Below are positions 19,501-28,350 of a stretch of DNA of 64,000 bases, one piece after another. Origin of the DNA: Bacilli bacterium (GTDB lineage Bacteria > Bacillota_I > Bacilli_A > RFN20 > CAG-631); contig CAAEBM010000018.1 in assembly GCA_900754115.1 (NCBI GenBank), positions 1 through 64,000 of the forward strand, in the 5' to 3' direction. The position numbers and the translations under genes were made by a program. The notes beneath the pieces are model-generated. The model was not told the DNA's origin. It was given only the letters and a program-made list of their open reading frames with translations, and searched no databases. Numbering within the stretch: position 1 is the stretch's first letter; every line of letters begins with the position of its first letter.

Positions 19501-19590
19501 TCCACTTCCGGCGCCTGCACTGACAATGATATTTTGGTTTTCTAATAAAATGGCTTGTTCTTGCTCTTTTGTCCAATTCATTTTACTCAT
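16534..19590 (-). CDS. addA: ATP-dependent helicase/nuclease AddA
   Basis: About 1018 residues, shorter than the ~1200 of Bacillus AddA. UvrD-like helicase with Walker A (SAGAGSGKT), the ILIDEYQDTN motif II near 370, MVGDIKQSIYRFRNA, and a C-terminal RecB-type nuclease site (YSGVIDLILEY, then DIIDYKLK). With AddB it resects double-strand breaks and, in the family, responds to Chi. The start is placed at MSKMNW because AAGGTG lies 6 nt upstream; this ATG overlaps the addB stop region by 8 bp, so the genes are coupled. Confidence 0.95.
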   Translation of the reverse strand: MSKMNWTKEQEQAILLENQNIIVSAGAGSGKTAVLTTRIIRKLKEGIRAQQLLVLTFTNAAAAEMKNRVLQKMKNDTDLVQRIPEVEQAYITTFDSFALSVVKKYHYLLGLTKEIHIIESSIMDLQAQEFLKEIFEEFYKSKDADFLKMIDHFTIKDDQDLLNCLLTIHKKLDQKADKSSYLQSYMQDFASQKKQQQYIEEYYGFIQDHLQQVKPLFLTIIPYLKEDENQQLYFELLNSKNYEKIYALLQNITPLKVQTEEIEIKETKKQIDKLIKNLKSICIYSSIEQIKDSLEDAKSYEKVIVAILMQLDSYMQEYKMKYQAFEFVDIAKMALSLVNQFPSVKENLTNQFAEILIDEYQDTNDLQELFIQKIARNNVYMVGDIKQSIYRFRNANPDIFMHKYENYKAHNGGIKIDLTNNFRSNKGIIDCINALFSKLMTKEIGGADYMQGHTMNFGFLRYNEIQKEPTIEYITYENEQKKYKDEDIELFYVVSDILKKIKNQMPVYDTELETFRPCTYQDFAILLEKSQASEKIQKLLQYYHIPATIFKNDNLLEGDLFYAMYNILIALQKIKQQELDSDFLKAYYGLGRSFLCSQSDDELYFAIKNNTITTSILYQKLQQLVQMATLLSNQEMILKIIEVFEIHKKLILIGEIETNNRRLQQFVSIAQNLTALNISIFEMGKVFEKLLQENKKIEIPASTPLQNQVKIMTIHKSKGLEFPICYFILNFSKQNEEEKTNKITYNEKYGLIPPFYANGQGETIKKILAKQDYDLQSLSEKIRLFYVALTRCRENMVLLNKKTTAQNKQLNECKTFKDLLDYVDTNFSQSQKLDLSTLVIHYRYLNVKEVEVSKKEIKPTRIVHSLQIETEPLQIKEKASKTIQHLITKQEKEKMNLGIAIHELFEWTDFKQDKKDVHPLVFTFLKQDLLKNIQEATIYKEFPFSFVENQKVYSGVIDLILEYSNHVDIIDYKLKNIDDEAYSLQLKIYQKYVAKMLKKPVFLYLYSILEGKMTKIED

Positions 19591-21934
19591 CTTCATCACC
19601 TTCATTCAACCATAAATATAAATAATTATTGGCTTTTACATTACAAATGGATTGATATTCACAAAAAGTACAACTTTCATTTTTATGGTTTATAATTTTA
19701 GGTTGTATTTTAAAATCTCCCGATAAAATGGCCTTTGAGGCTTCTTTGATTTTTTCTTGTACGAGTGTATCAATTTGTTGCATTTTTTCTAATGTTAAAA
19801 CTTTGCTAGTGCTATAAAAAGTTCCGTCTTTTTTTGTTTTAAGACCTTTTATAAATTGAGAAGAATGAAAGGTATCATCAAATAAAGCCACTTGATCTTT
19901 TAAAGCAATGGTATATCCTTGAAGTTTTAAATGTTCTTGCTTGAATTTTTCAATATCTTGTGGAAATTTGTTCACTTCTGGTAGAATTTTTTGCAAATAA
20001 AAACCTATTACGACGTCTTGATTTTGCTTTTTTGCATGATTAATCAAATACAAATAGACTGGTAATTGTAAAGATAATCCATATTTTAATTGTTTTAAAG
20101 AAAAAGTAGCTTTTCCTGTTTTATAGTCGATTAAAACATAATAGGCCTTTTCTTTATCTTCATAAATCATCATTTTATCAATAAATCCTTTTATCGGTAA
20201 AATCATTGGATTATTTGAAGGGACGATGAGTTTTTGTTCGCAAAGTGTCTTTTTAAGTTGTGTATGTTGTTCCATTTTTTGATTAAACAACATTACATTT
20301 TTTAACTCGGATTTTAATTTTGAAAAATAAAATTTTTCTTTTTCTGTTTTTTTAGCATCACTTTGATAAGTGTCATATAAAGCATCAAAATCAAAATTTT
20401 CATCCTTTTCTTTGGCTAAAATTGCATGAAATAAAGAGCCAATTTCTTGACTAAAGGTCACTTTTGTATCTTTAAAAGAACAAAGTTGAGTCAAATAAAA
20501 TTGGAAAGGACATTGAAAAAAGGTATTGAGAGAAGTATAACTCAATTCTATGTTTTGGTCTTTAATAGAATCAATAAATTCTTGTTTTTTAACAATATGA
20601 AAAGCATTTTTATATTGGCAATAATCAATTGCATAGTTTTCTTCTAAAACTTGTACCATTTCATTTTGAATATTTTTATCATACGCATCGGCTAGTTTAA
20701 TCTTGTCATATTCAGCACTATAAGAATCATAATAAGGAAGGGTGATTTTTTTAACATTTAATCCCCATAAATCAATGATTGTTGCAGGATAACATACTTT
20801 ACTGTTTTCCTTTAAATGATAAGATAAATATAAGTTTTGTGTTTGTGCAAAAAAACTTTTTAAATGCTCAATTTCTTTTTGATTTTTTTCTTCACTGGTT
20901 GGTAAATGTAATTCTTTTTTTTCATCATCACTAAAAAAATCTTCATCTTTAAACATTTTGGGGTAACAGCCTTGGTTAAGACCTAATACAAATACATAAG
21001 AATCCGCTGCTATTTTTTGATGATAGTCAATAATTTCAATAGTATTGGATTGTTCTTTTTTTCTTTGATGGGTTTTAAAATAATATTCTAATAATAAAAT
21101 CAAATCAGAAAACTCCATATGTGCCCATTGATTACAAAGGGCGATTAAATGTTCAATTTCATTTGCAAAAGCATCTTGATTTATTTGTGCTTGAAAATGG
21201 CTCATCGCTTCATATACAGATTGAGCGTTTTTTAAATCATTTAAAAATTGATTATAAAATGGAATTTCAATGTAATAACTTGGTTGTTGATAAAGAGGCA
21301 AACAAAATAAACCAAAAACTTTTTGTAAAGGGTATAAAAATTCAGCATTACAGCAAATTTTGATTTGGTGAAGAGGAACCTTATTTTCAATTAAAGAAGC
21401 AATTTGATAAGCAATATATTCCACTTCTTCTTCAATGGTTTCAAAACAAAAGACATCTAGTTTCTTTAAAGTTGTCTTCTTTTCTTGTAAAATCACATAG
21501 TCTAATTCATACAATAGACAAAGAGCTTGAATTTCTTTTAAATGTAAATCGTTTGAAAAAACGACTATTTTTTTCCCCTTAAAAAAAGAAAGATGTTCTG
21601 GTTTTTCTACAAGTATAGAACGATTTTGTTCCTTTAACTGTTGTAAAGTTTGCAATCGAAGTGATAAGTAATGTTTATTTTTTTGAACATAGCAAAGATT
21701 TTCCAAATAAATAGCGGCATTTTCCATATTAAAATGATTATTTTTTGCAAAATTAAGAACAACTTCATCTTCTAAAGAATACGTTAGAAGTTGTTTCCAT
21801 TCTTTAAAAGTAAATAACTTAAAGCGTGGGAAAAAAGATCTTTTATAAAAATGGAATAAAAGATCTTCTTTGTGTTGATTTTCAACAATTACGATGCATT
21901 GTTCATCTAGTTTTTCCCAATTATAATCCAACAT
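19583..21934 (-). CDS. addB: AddB subunit of the AddAB helicase-nuclease
   Basis: About 783 residues, much shorter than Bacillus AddB (~1160). The C-terminal RecB-like nuclease is clear (KGFIDKMMIY, then VLIDYKTGK), with the four Cys that hold a 4Fe-4S cluster: one in FFQCPFQFYL and three in CTFCEYQSIC. The N-terminal helicase-like part is degenerate, with no clear Walker A, as in AddB generally. Start at ATG 21934; the ribosome site is weak. It lies directly upstream of addA and overlaps it. Confidence 0.9.
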   Translation of the reverse strand: MLDYNWEKLDEQCIVIVENQHKEDLLFHFYKRSFFPRFKLFTFKEWKQLLTYSLEDEVVLNFAKNNHFNMENAAIYLENLCYVQKNKHYLSLRLQTLQQLKEQNRSILVEKPEHLSFFKGKKIVVFSNDLHLKEIQALCLLYELDYVILQEKKTTLKKLDVFCFETIEEEVEYIAYQIASLIENKVPLHQIKICCNAEFLYPLQKVFGLFCLPLYQQPSYYIEIPFYNQFLNDLKNAQSVYEAMSHFQAQINQDAFANEIEHLIALCNQWAHMEFSDLILLLEYYFKTHQRKKEQSNTIEIIDYHQKIAADSYVFVLGLNQGCYPKMFKDEDFFSDDEKKELHLPTSEEKNQKEIEHLKSFFAQTQNLYLSYHLKENSKVCYPATIIDLWGLNVKKITLPYYDSYSAEYDKIKLADAYDKNIQNEMVQVLEENYAIDYCQYKNAFHIVKKQEFIDSIKDQNIELSYTSLNTFFQCPFQFYLTQLCSFKDTKVTFSQEIGSLFHAILAKEKDENFDFDALYDTYQSDAKKTEKEKFYFSKLKSELKNVMLFNQKMEQHTQLKKTLCEQKLIVPSNNPMILPIKGFIDKMMIYEDKEKAYYVLIDYKTGKATFSLKQLKYGLSLQLPVYLYLINHAKKQNQDVVIGFYLQKILPEVNKFPQDIEKFKQEHLKLQGYTIALKDQVALFDDTFHSSQFIKGLKTKKDGTFYSTSKVLTLEKMQQIDTLVQEKIKEASKAILSGDFKIQPKIINHKNESCTFCEYQSICNVKANNYLYLWLNEGDEDE

Positions 21935-21944
21935 AAGACACAAC

Positions 21945-23570
21945 CTAAATTAAATATGCTCGATCTAAAATATCAATTCTTGTCTCTAATTGTTCTTTTA
22001 AATAAGTATAATGTTCTTCTAAAGAGTTCAAAGCTGAATAATTTTCATGATAATGAGTTTCAATCCATAATTCTGGGTCATTTAAATAAGATAAAGGCCA
22101 GCGTCTTAAATTTGCTTGTTGCGCTTCTTCTAAATAATACGCTAGTGAATCAATTGAAACATATAAATCTATGATAATATCGTGAATTTGTGTATATCTT
22201 TGTTGAACACGACTTAAAAAAGAAGGATCTTCAAACAATGAATGATACCAATAGTCTCTATCTCTAACCCATAAATCTGTCGATAAATAGCGCCAGTAAT
22301 CTGACCCACCAATTACTCCTAAACTGATATCAAAATCCCAAACAGGGCCCATGTGTAATTTGCCATTTGCATATTTCACATAATATTGACTCGTCGAACC
22401 CACATCGACATTTTTAAATAATTCTTGCACGATGTAATAATCTATAAAAGAATCCACATCAATATAATCTTCATAATTGGATAAATTTGTGATTGCTTGG
22501 TCTGTTTGGATAATATAATTTTTAATATATTCATTTTGTTCAACAGTTGGTCCTTCTGGATACTTATATTCAAAAATAAAATTTTTAGAATAATCAGTAA
22601 TAAAATAATCGACATTTTCAGTTAAATTTTCTTCTTCATCGTCTGCTCTTTCATTTAATTCAAAAAAGTAACTAGGATAGCCTTGGCTATCTATGTCATC
22701 TTCAATATCGACTCTTCCTTCGCCACTTTGCATGTGTTCACAAAGAAGATATAACCCTAAAAAGTCATCATTAAAACGAACTTCTACAAAGATAGAAGAT
22801 GGTTGGAAATCTAAATTGTCTAATTGATTCGCAAAAGTATAAGCTAAATAATTGCGAATGTTTGATTTATCATAATAATTAGCTAATAATACCCAACTTT
22901 TAGCTTTCGTTAATCCAAATAAAGATTGTTTCTTTTCAAACTTAATACGGAAAGGTTTCTTTTGTGCGCCCATTGTAGAATTACCACGTAAACGAATTCC
23001 CATTTCAGCGTTTAATAAATCAATTTCATAATTTCCATTTTCATAATTGATAATGGAAGCTGTACCATTGATATAGTCTTCTTTATTATCGGGAAATACT
23101 TGATTTTCTGTATGAATGTCAATCACTGGTAATTGATGATAATTTTGATGATGTGATGTGCAATAGTAAATATATTTGTAATCTAATTCTTCAATAGAAA
23201 CTTCTATTGCATGAACCCCATCAACGACTTGATCATTATCTATTAAAGATAAAGTATAATTGGATAGATTCAACATTTCTTTGCCATCTAAAATTTGCCA
23301 ATCAAGATTATATTTTAAAGTTGGATGAATTTTAGGTAAAGAAATCGAATTAGTGATGACTTCTGGAATATAAGCTTGTTGTTCAAAAAATTGATCTAAT
23401 TCTTCTTTTGTTACCGTTTCTATTGGTGTTTGAGAAGAACTAGTTGAATCAATTGTTGAATTAGTTGTTGAATCAGAAAAACTAGAACTGCTCTTGTCAT
23501 TATTGGTATTTTGGCAACCACTTAATAAAGAAAGAGTAAGTAAAACAACTAACATGCTGCTTTTTTTCAT
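21945..23570 (-). CDS. CotH-kinase family lipoprotein
   Basis: 541 residues. The signal peptide ends in a lipobox (LSLLSGCQN, Cys 19), followed by a Ser/Thr-rich linker, so it is anchored outside the membrane. The CotH core has IRLRGNSTMGAQKKPFRIKF, KSWVLLANYYDKSNIRNYLA, CEHMQSGEGRVDIED and GPVWDFDISLG. CotH proteins are atypical secreted kinases; Bacillus CotH phosphorylates spore coat proteins. Vegetative lipoprotein versions like this one have unknown targets. AGGAGG precedes the ATG; DUF523 ends 3 bp upstream. Confidence 0.9.
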   Translation of the reverse strand: MKKSSMLVVLLTLSLLSGCQNTNNDKSSSSFSDSTTNSTIDSTSSSQTPIETVTKEELDQFFEQQAYIPEVITNSISLPKIHPTLKYNLDWQILDGKEMLNLSNYTLSLIDNDQVVDGVHAIEVSIEELDYKYIYYCTSHHQNYHQLPVIDIHTENQVFPDNKEDYINGTASIINYENGNYEIDLLNAEMGIRLRGNSTMGAQKKPFRIKFEKKQSLFGLTKAKSWVLLANYYDKSNIRNYLAYTFANQLDNLDFQPSSIFVEVRFNDDFLGLYLLCEHMQSGEGRVDIEDDIDSQGYPSYFFELNERADDEEENLTENVDYFITDYSKNFIFEYKYPEGPTVEQNEYIKNYIIQTDQAITNLSNYEDYIDVDSFIDYYIVQELFKNVDVGSTSQYYVKYANGKLHMGPVWDFDISLGVIGGSDYWRYLSTDLWVRDRDYWYHSLFEDPSFLSRVQQRYTQIHDIIIDLYVSIDSLAYYLEEAQQANLRRWPLSYLNDPELWIETHYHENYSALNSLEEHYTYLKEQLETRIDILDRAYLI

Positions 23571-23573
23571 CGT

Positions 23574-24020
23574 TTATTCCTCCTGAAAATCTTCTTCTGT
23601 TAAAATTTTAATTGAATGTTGTTTTAAAAGTTGAGCAAAGATACCACTGCCTGCAATCACTTTATTAGAAAAAGTTCCATCATATCTTTTTTTATAGCCA
23701 CAACTTGGACTTTTTTCTTTTAAAATTGCGTAGTCAATTTGATGATCTAAAGCAATTTGTAATGCCTCATTTGCTCCTTTGACAAAAAAGAAAGTGACCT
23801 CTTGATGATGTTCATCAATGACTCTTGTTTTATTCCCTTCAATGATTATTTCACTTTTATTTCGAGGAGTTGTCATTCCTCCCATCACTTCCGGGCAAAC
23901 TAAATAAACTTCTTTATCTTTTAAAAAGGAAATGATTTTTTCATTTTTATTGTTTTTACCGTCATATTTACAATTTTTACCAACCAAACAAGCGCTGACA
24001 AGTACTTTTTGTTTGTTCAT
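23574..24020 (-). CDS. DUF523 (YbbK-type) protein
   Basis: 148 residues from the ATG preceded by GGTGAT. DUF523 marks: LVSACLVGKNCKYDG at the N-terminus, VCPEVMGGMTTPR at about 48, and LKEKSPSCGYKKRYDGTF at about 108. The conserved Cys suggest a metal or thiol role; biochemical function is not established. It lies between murC and the CotH lipoprotein on the same strand. Confidence 0.92.
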   Translation of the reverse strand: MNKQKVLVSACLVGKNCKYDGKNNKNEKIISFLKDKEVYLVCPEVMGGMTTPRNKSEIIIEGNKTRVIDEHHQEVTFFFVKGANEALQIALDHQIDYAILKEKSPSCGYKKRYDGTFSNKVIAGSGIFAQLLKQHSIKILTEEDFQEE

Positions 24021-24055
24021 GAAAGAATCACCAAACAAAGTATAACATATTTTTA

Positions 24056-25354
24056 TTATTTTTTTAATGACAAGTTATGTAAAAAAGGTTGAATTAAATA
24101 AGACATATCTTTAGATCCAGTAAACAAGAATACCGTGTGATGATATTCTTTTTCAAATATGCCTTCTTGTATCAAATGGATATTGGGATAGATTAAAAAT
24201 TGTTGGATTAAAGCTTCTTCTTTAGAAAGGGGCATAGTTCCAATAAAAGGGATGATATAAACTTCACCAATCGTTTTAAAAATATCAACATATTGTTGGT
24301 AAAAATATTGAATACGGCTATATCTATCTGGATGAAAAATAATTTTTATTTCTTTATTGGGATATTTTTGTTTAATAGAAAGCAAGGTTTGTTGGATTTC
24401 AAAAGGATGATGTCCATAATCATCCACAATGACATTATCTTGTATTTCTTGGATATTAAATCGACGATGAGCAGGCTTAAAAAAAGTTAAACTATGAATA
24501 ATCGTTTGGATATCTAAATGTAAAATTAAACCTAATGCAATAGCAGATAAGGCATCATAAAATAAATGTTTCCCAAAAAGAGGTAAAAACATTTTAGGGA
24601 ATCGTTGATTTTGATATTCAATGACAAAAGAAACTCCTTGCTTGTCAAACACTACATCTTTTGCCATCACATCAGCATTGGATTCAATTCCATAAGTGTA
24701 ATAGGGTTTTCTTATAAAACTTTTTAAAGCTGCCGTTATGGCATCATCTTGATTAATGATGACAAAATCTTTGCATTGATTTAGAAAAGTTAAAAAACTT
24801 TGATTGTATTGTTTTTGATTTTTAAAATAATCGACATGATCAAAATCAATGTTACTTAAAACAATAATATTAGGCGTATAATTTAAAAAATTATCTTCGT
24901 ATTCACACGCTTCAAAAATAAAATAATCCGCATCTTTTTTTCCTTTTCCTTCTCCATCTCCAATAATGGAACTACAAGTTTGCTTTTCACTTAGCATTGT
25001 TTCAATCATGTGGGCAGTTGTCGTCTTTCCATGTGTTCCACAAATTGCGATAGATGGTGTTTGATTTGATAAATATCGAATCATTTCCTGATAAGTAAAA
25101 ATCGTTTTATTTTCTTTTTTTAATTGTTCGACTACGGATTGTTTCCAAAAAGTATTACCCAAAACGACATAAGGATAATCCTTATAATTTGGATTTTTTA
25201 AAGAATCGCACAAAATTCCTTTTTCTTTTAGTTTTTCTTCTGTAAAAATATATCGAGTGACATCACTTCCACGAACATGGTGTCCTAAATCAGATAATAA
25301 ACAGGCTAAAGCAGACATTCCTGTTCCTTTAATACCAATCAAATAAATGTTCAT
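24056..25354 (-). CDS. murC: UDP-N-acetylmuramate--L-alanine ligase
   Basis: 432 residues, normal for MurC. N-terminal IGIKGTGMSALACLL, ATP loop AICGTHGKTTTAHMI at about 105, central LSNIDFDHVDYF, and VIVDDYGHHPFEIQQTL. It adds L-Ala to UDP-MurNAc, the first step of the peptidoglycan stem peptide, so the organism makes a cell wall. GTGGTGA precedes the ATG. No other mur gene is adjacent. Confidence 0.95.
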   Translation of the reverse strand: MNIYLIGIKGTGMSALACLLSDLGHHVRGSDVTRYIFTEEKLKEKGILCDSLKNPNYKDYPYVVLGNTFWKQSVVEQLKKENKTIFTYQEMIRYLSNQTPSIAICGTHGKTTTAHMIETMLSEKQTCSSIIGDGEGKGKKDADYFIFEACEYEDNFLNYTPNIIVLSNIDFDHVDYFKNQKQYNQSFLTFLNQCKDFVIINQDDAITAALKSFIRKPYYTYGIESNADVMAKDVVFDKQGVSFVIEYQNQRFPKMFLPLFGKHLFYDALSAIALGLILHLDIQTIIHSLTFFKPAHRRFNIQEIQDNVIVDDYGHHPFEIQQTLLSIKQKYPNKEIKIIFHPDRYSRIQYFYQQYVDIFKTIGEVYIIPFIGTMPLSKEEALIQQFLIYPNIHLIQEGIFEKEYHHTVFLFTGSKDMSYLIQPFLHNLSLKK

Positions 25355-25700
25355 AAAAAATCACCACTTCATTTTATGTGAAAAATTTGTCTTATATACA
25401 TTTTGTTCTCTAAAGAAATTGGTACACTATGTTTTTAGTAAGCATACCTAAAATAAAAAATGTACACAATAATAAACATAATTGAAAAAGCGATAATTTC
25501 ATCAAAAAGACAGATTATCAATTAAATATCTTATATATTCAATTGTTCTTACACAAACTAATAGTTTCACCGCAATAATTTCTGAATCCTCTCTAATAAT
25601 GACTATGAAAAAAAGGAATTCTTATGAATTCCTTTTAATGAAACAATTAAGCTTCCCTTTTTTTAAGATACTATTATTATATGCTCTTTTATTTAAAAAA
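25355..25700. other. Gene-free AT-rich stretch between the HD protein and murC
   Basis: Contains the HD-protein terminator (25612-25640) and the murC upstream region. On the minus strand, roughly 25500-25600 reads as a short open segment (IIREDSEIIAVKLLVCVRTI and on to IDNLSF-stop) without a start or ribosome site. It may be a gene relic. Nothing else seen. Confidence 0.4.
25612..25640 (-). terminator. Intrinsic terminator after the HD-domain gene
   Basis: A perfect 11-bp stem (AAAAGGAATTC / GAATTCCTTTT, loop TTAT) followed on the minus strand by a run of T. It lies about 60 nt after the stop at 25701. Confidence 0.85.
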
Positions 25701-26936
25701 TCAATCATTTTTTAAAAAATATTTTGTGCTAACTATTTTTTTGTATTTTTCACTTGCAAAATTATCAGTCATTTTAGATATATAAACCGCAATATATCTA
25801 ATATATATTTTAACAATAGTTTTATTTCGTTGCATTTCTTTTTTTGATAGTCCTTTTGAAACAATGTTTTTTTTACATTTATTAACAAATTCAATGGTTT
25901 TTTCTTTTTTATTTTCACTATTTATTATATCTTTAATTTCTTCATATTGACTTTTAGATAATCTCTCAATGTTTTTTAACGCTTCACAAATAGAATCAAA
26001 TATTCCTTTTTCCATTTCTAATGGATACGAATAATAAAAGGCGTACAATGTCTTTATAATTGTTTCCTTACTTGCGTCAAATAATTTAATTCCTATATTG
26101 TTTTGAATACACTTTTTTTTAATTTTATTAAACTCTTTGATAATAGATAAAAATTCAGAATCTTCATCTAAAATATAACTTGATTCTTTAATCAGCAATT
26201 CTTTTGAAAAAAGATTAATTAAATGTGTGCAAAAAAATTCTGCTTGTTTTCGATAATTTAAAGACTCTATATCTGCTATAGCATTATATAGTTTTGTATT
26301 TTTTACATCTTCTTGAAAACTACCAAAATTAATCAAATCTAAATAATCAGAACAAATTTGGGCAATTTCATCGGCTATTGAAACTATATATCCCTCAATA
26401 TATTTTGGATTATGATTATAATAATCAGATTCTAATTCTTTAATTCCACTAATAACATATTTCAATCCATAATTTAATTTAATATCACTTTTCTTTTTTT
26501 TATAATATATTTCTGTATGTTTAACAATCGCATCCATAACCTTGGGTTCAATTTTGAAATAAGGTGTTGATTCTTTATACAATAGTCCAGAATTAATATT
26601 ATGTTTAAAACCTTGTTCAATATTAAACAACTTAATGTCTTTAACATATCCAAAACAATCATCTTTTCCAGATAAAATTCTATGAAGAGTTCTTTCCCCA
26701 GCATGCCCAAACGGAGTGTGACCTATATCATGTAATAATGAACCCTTTTGAATTGCAATTATATCTAATAAATATTTATTTTTAATTTTTTCAGCAATAT
26801 TTAATGAAATTGATGCAACTTCTAATGAATGAATTAATCTAGTATGGTAATGGTCATCAGCTTGTGCAGAGAATAGTTGCGTTTTGTTTTTTAAACGCAT
26901 AAATATTTTGTTCATATAAATTCTAGTCATTTCCAT
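25701..26936 (-). CDS. HD-domain dGTP triphosphohydrolase-like protein
   Basis: 411 residues. The HD signature of the dGTPase group is complete: HTRLIHSLEVASIS (His at about 33), AIQKGSLLHDIGHTPFGHAG (HD at about 68-69) and a downstream SIADEIAQICSDYLD supplying the last metal ligand. These enzymes hydrolyse dNTPs, usually dGTP, to nucleoside and triphosphate; some act against phage by draining dNTP pools. AGGTGA precedes the ATG, and a TTGACG...TATAAT-like promoter lies at 26960-26990. It is isolated in an AT-rich accessory region next to a DUF3990 module, so a defence role is plausible but unproven. Confidence 0.85.
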   Translation of the reverse strand: MEMTRIYMNKIFMRLKNKTQLFSAQADDHYHTRLIHSLEVASISLNIAEKIKNKYLLDIIAIQKGSLLHDIGHTPFGHAGERTLHRILSGKDDCFGYVKDIKLFNIEQGFKHNINSGLLYKESTPYFKIEPKVMDAIVKHTEIYYKKKKSDIKLNYGLKYVISGIKELESDYYNHNPKYIEGYIVSIADEIAQICSDYLDLINFGSFQEDVKNTKLYNAIADIESLNYRKQAEFFCTHLINLFSKELLIKESSYILDEDSEFLSIIKEFNKIKKKCIQNNIGIKLFDASKETIIKTLYAFYYSYPLEMEKGIFDSICEALKNIERLSKSQYEEIKDIINSENKKEKTIEFVNKCKKNIVSKGLSKKEMQRNKTIVKIYIRYIAVYISKMTDNFASEKYKKIVSTKYFLKND

Positions 26937-27418
26937 ATATATTCACCTACATTAATAATATTATATTATTTTTATCATTTTTTTCGTCAAAATTAACATA
27001 AATTTGACAATTATAAAGTTTAGCATTATTACGTATTCTATTTAGATTCTCTGTTACCTTAATTAAATAACTTAATAGAGATATAACCTTTAATGTAAAG
27101 TGAAACATTATATGTTTTATACGCCTAATGTATTGATGATAATTAATTTATATTTTAGTGTAAATACATAACATTATTTTTAAAGTTTTGCAAAAATGTA
27201 TCTATTTCACTAAAATCGTTTCATTTTTATTTGAAGAGAAAATAATTCTAGATAGACTGTTATCAAAAAATACGTAAAAATAATCATTTTTATCCGATTT
27301 TTGATACTAGATATTTTCAACATTTATTTCATCATTTAAAGATAAGAAAAGTACATCCCATAACAGATAAAATACTTTTTTATTTCATATAATTTCCTTT
27401 CATTCTTTTTTCTGTGTT
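26937..27418. other. 480-bp AT-rich stretch without a recognisable gene
   Basis: Holds the upstream region of the HD gene: TTGACG at the complement of 26985-26990 with TAATAT 16 bp or TATAAT 19 bp away. No clear hairpin terminator for the DUF3791 operon and no open frame with a ribosome site was seen. It has the look of decayed or foreign DNA. Confidence 0.4.
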
Positions 27419-27628
27419 TTATTTAGTTTGACGAGATTTAATATAGAGATCAATATCATTGACTATATATTTTGTTCCCGTTGTATGTAAAACCTCATAA
27501 AAATCATGAATATATTCACATACTGAATATTGATTGAACAAATCCATAACCTCTTTACCTGTAAGTCCCTTTTGATTTTTATATTCTTCAACACAAAGCA
27601 CTATAAATGGTAATTCTTTACTCATCAT
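27419..27628 (-). CDS. DUF3791-like small protein
   Basis: 69 residues: SKELPFIVLCVEEYKNQKG, then a GLTGKEVMDLFNQYSVCEYI helix and LHTTGTKYIVNDIDLYI. This matches the DUF3791 type, small proteins often encoded next to DUF3990. Its start codon directly follows the stop of the 78-residue gene. Last gene of a four-gene operon. Partner or antitoxin role is inferred from context. Confidence 0.75.
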   Translation of the reverse strand: MMSKELPFIVLCVEEYKNQKGLTGKEVMDLFNQYSVCEYIHDFYEVLHTTGTKYIVNDIDLYIKSRQTK

Positions 27629-27865
27629 TCATTCCTCCGGAAATACAATTTCTCCTGTTATACTTTCATGTTTCCACATGGTATAAATGGTCAAAGGGCT
27701 AAAATGCCACATCTTAGTTTCTTCTTTTTCAAGCATTTCATAAGTCTTAGAGTGATATAATGCATTCATCGCAGTTACATCATCAAGTCCCTCATTTTTT
27801 ACAATTAAATCAACAATTTGTGGTATAAGTGCAATACTCAATATTGCATTGAACTGTTCATCCAT
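27629..27865 (-). CDS. 78-residue protein of the DUF3990 module
   Basis: Sequence of the type QFNAILSIALIPQIVDLIVK with a helical body (GLDDVTAMNALYHSKTYEML) and a Trp-rich tail (MWHFSPLTIYTMWK). It lies 2 bp after DUF3990 and directly before DUF3791. Small proteins of this build recur in such modules; function unknown. It could be an antitoxin or adaptor. Confidence 0.7.
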   Translation of the reverse strand: MDEQFNAILSIALIPQIVDLIVKNEGLDDVTAMNALYHSKTYEMLEKEETKMWHFSPLTIYTMWKHESITGEIVFPEE

Positions 27866-27867
27866 TT

Positions 27868-28350
27868 TTATCTTACCTCCTCTGATTTAATAAATTTCAA
27901 AAGCGAAAGAGCCTCATTTGATGCAAAAACATATTGGTTAAACAATTTTTTTATTTTCAAAGCTTCTAGTGCTTGTTCTTTTGTGAGAAGGCCCGTAGAG
28001 TAAACCTGAAGTGTTCTGTAAACATCATCATTAGCGACAGCTCCGATGATAAGATCAAACTGCTCTCCTTGATAAATACCATTTCTTTGCGTACAAACAA
28101 ATTCAAGCCATTCTTCATCAGGGGTATAGAATCGTTTGATTTTTAACATCTCATTCTTAATTGTGTCGTCCATTTCATAAATATTGATAATTGCCGTACC
28201 CCCTTTGCGTAACACAACTTTTTTAGCGAAATTTTCGGCTTGCGATTTATTCGTCGTCGTATAAAATCCATATCCAAAATCGAGAAATCTGTTTTGTTCA
28301 ATCAATTTTGGCTTTTTTACTATCATATTTCTGCCGTGATATAAAATCAT
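27868..28350 (-). CDS. DUF3990 protein (ADP-ribosyltransferase-like), intact copy
   Basis: 160 residues, the usual single-domain size. Family marks: MILYHGRN at the start, FLDFGYGFYTTTNKSQAENF at about 23, FDLIIGAVANDDVYRTLQVY at about 98 and LFNQYVFASNEALSLLKF near the end. The H-G, G-F-Y and Q-Y-V-F positions correspond to conserved parts of ADP-ribosyltransferase-like folds; NAD-dependent activity and target are inference. Four-base ATGA overlap with the upstream 101-residue gene. It is the second DUF3990 in this window and, unlike the first, is intact. Confidence 0.85.
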   Translation of the reverse strand: MILYHGRNMIVKKPKLIEQNRFLDFGYGFYTTTNKSQAENFAKKVVLRKGGTAIINIYEMDDTIKNEMLKIKRFYTPDEEWLEFVCTQRNGIYQGEQFDLIIGAVANDDVYRTLQVYSTGLLTKEQALEALKIKKLFNQYVFASNEALSLLKFIKSEEVR

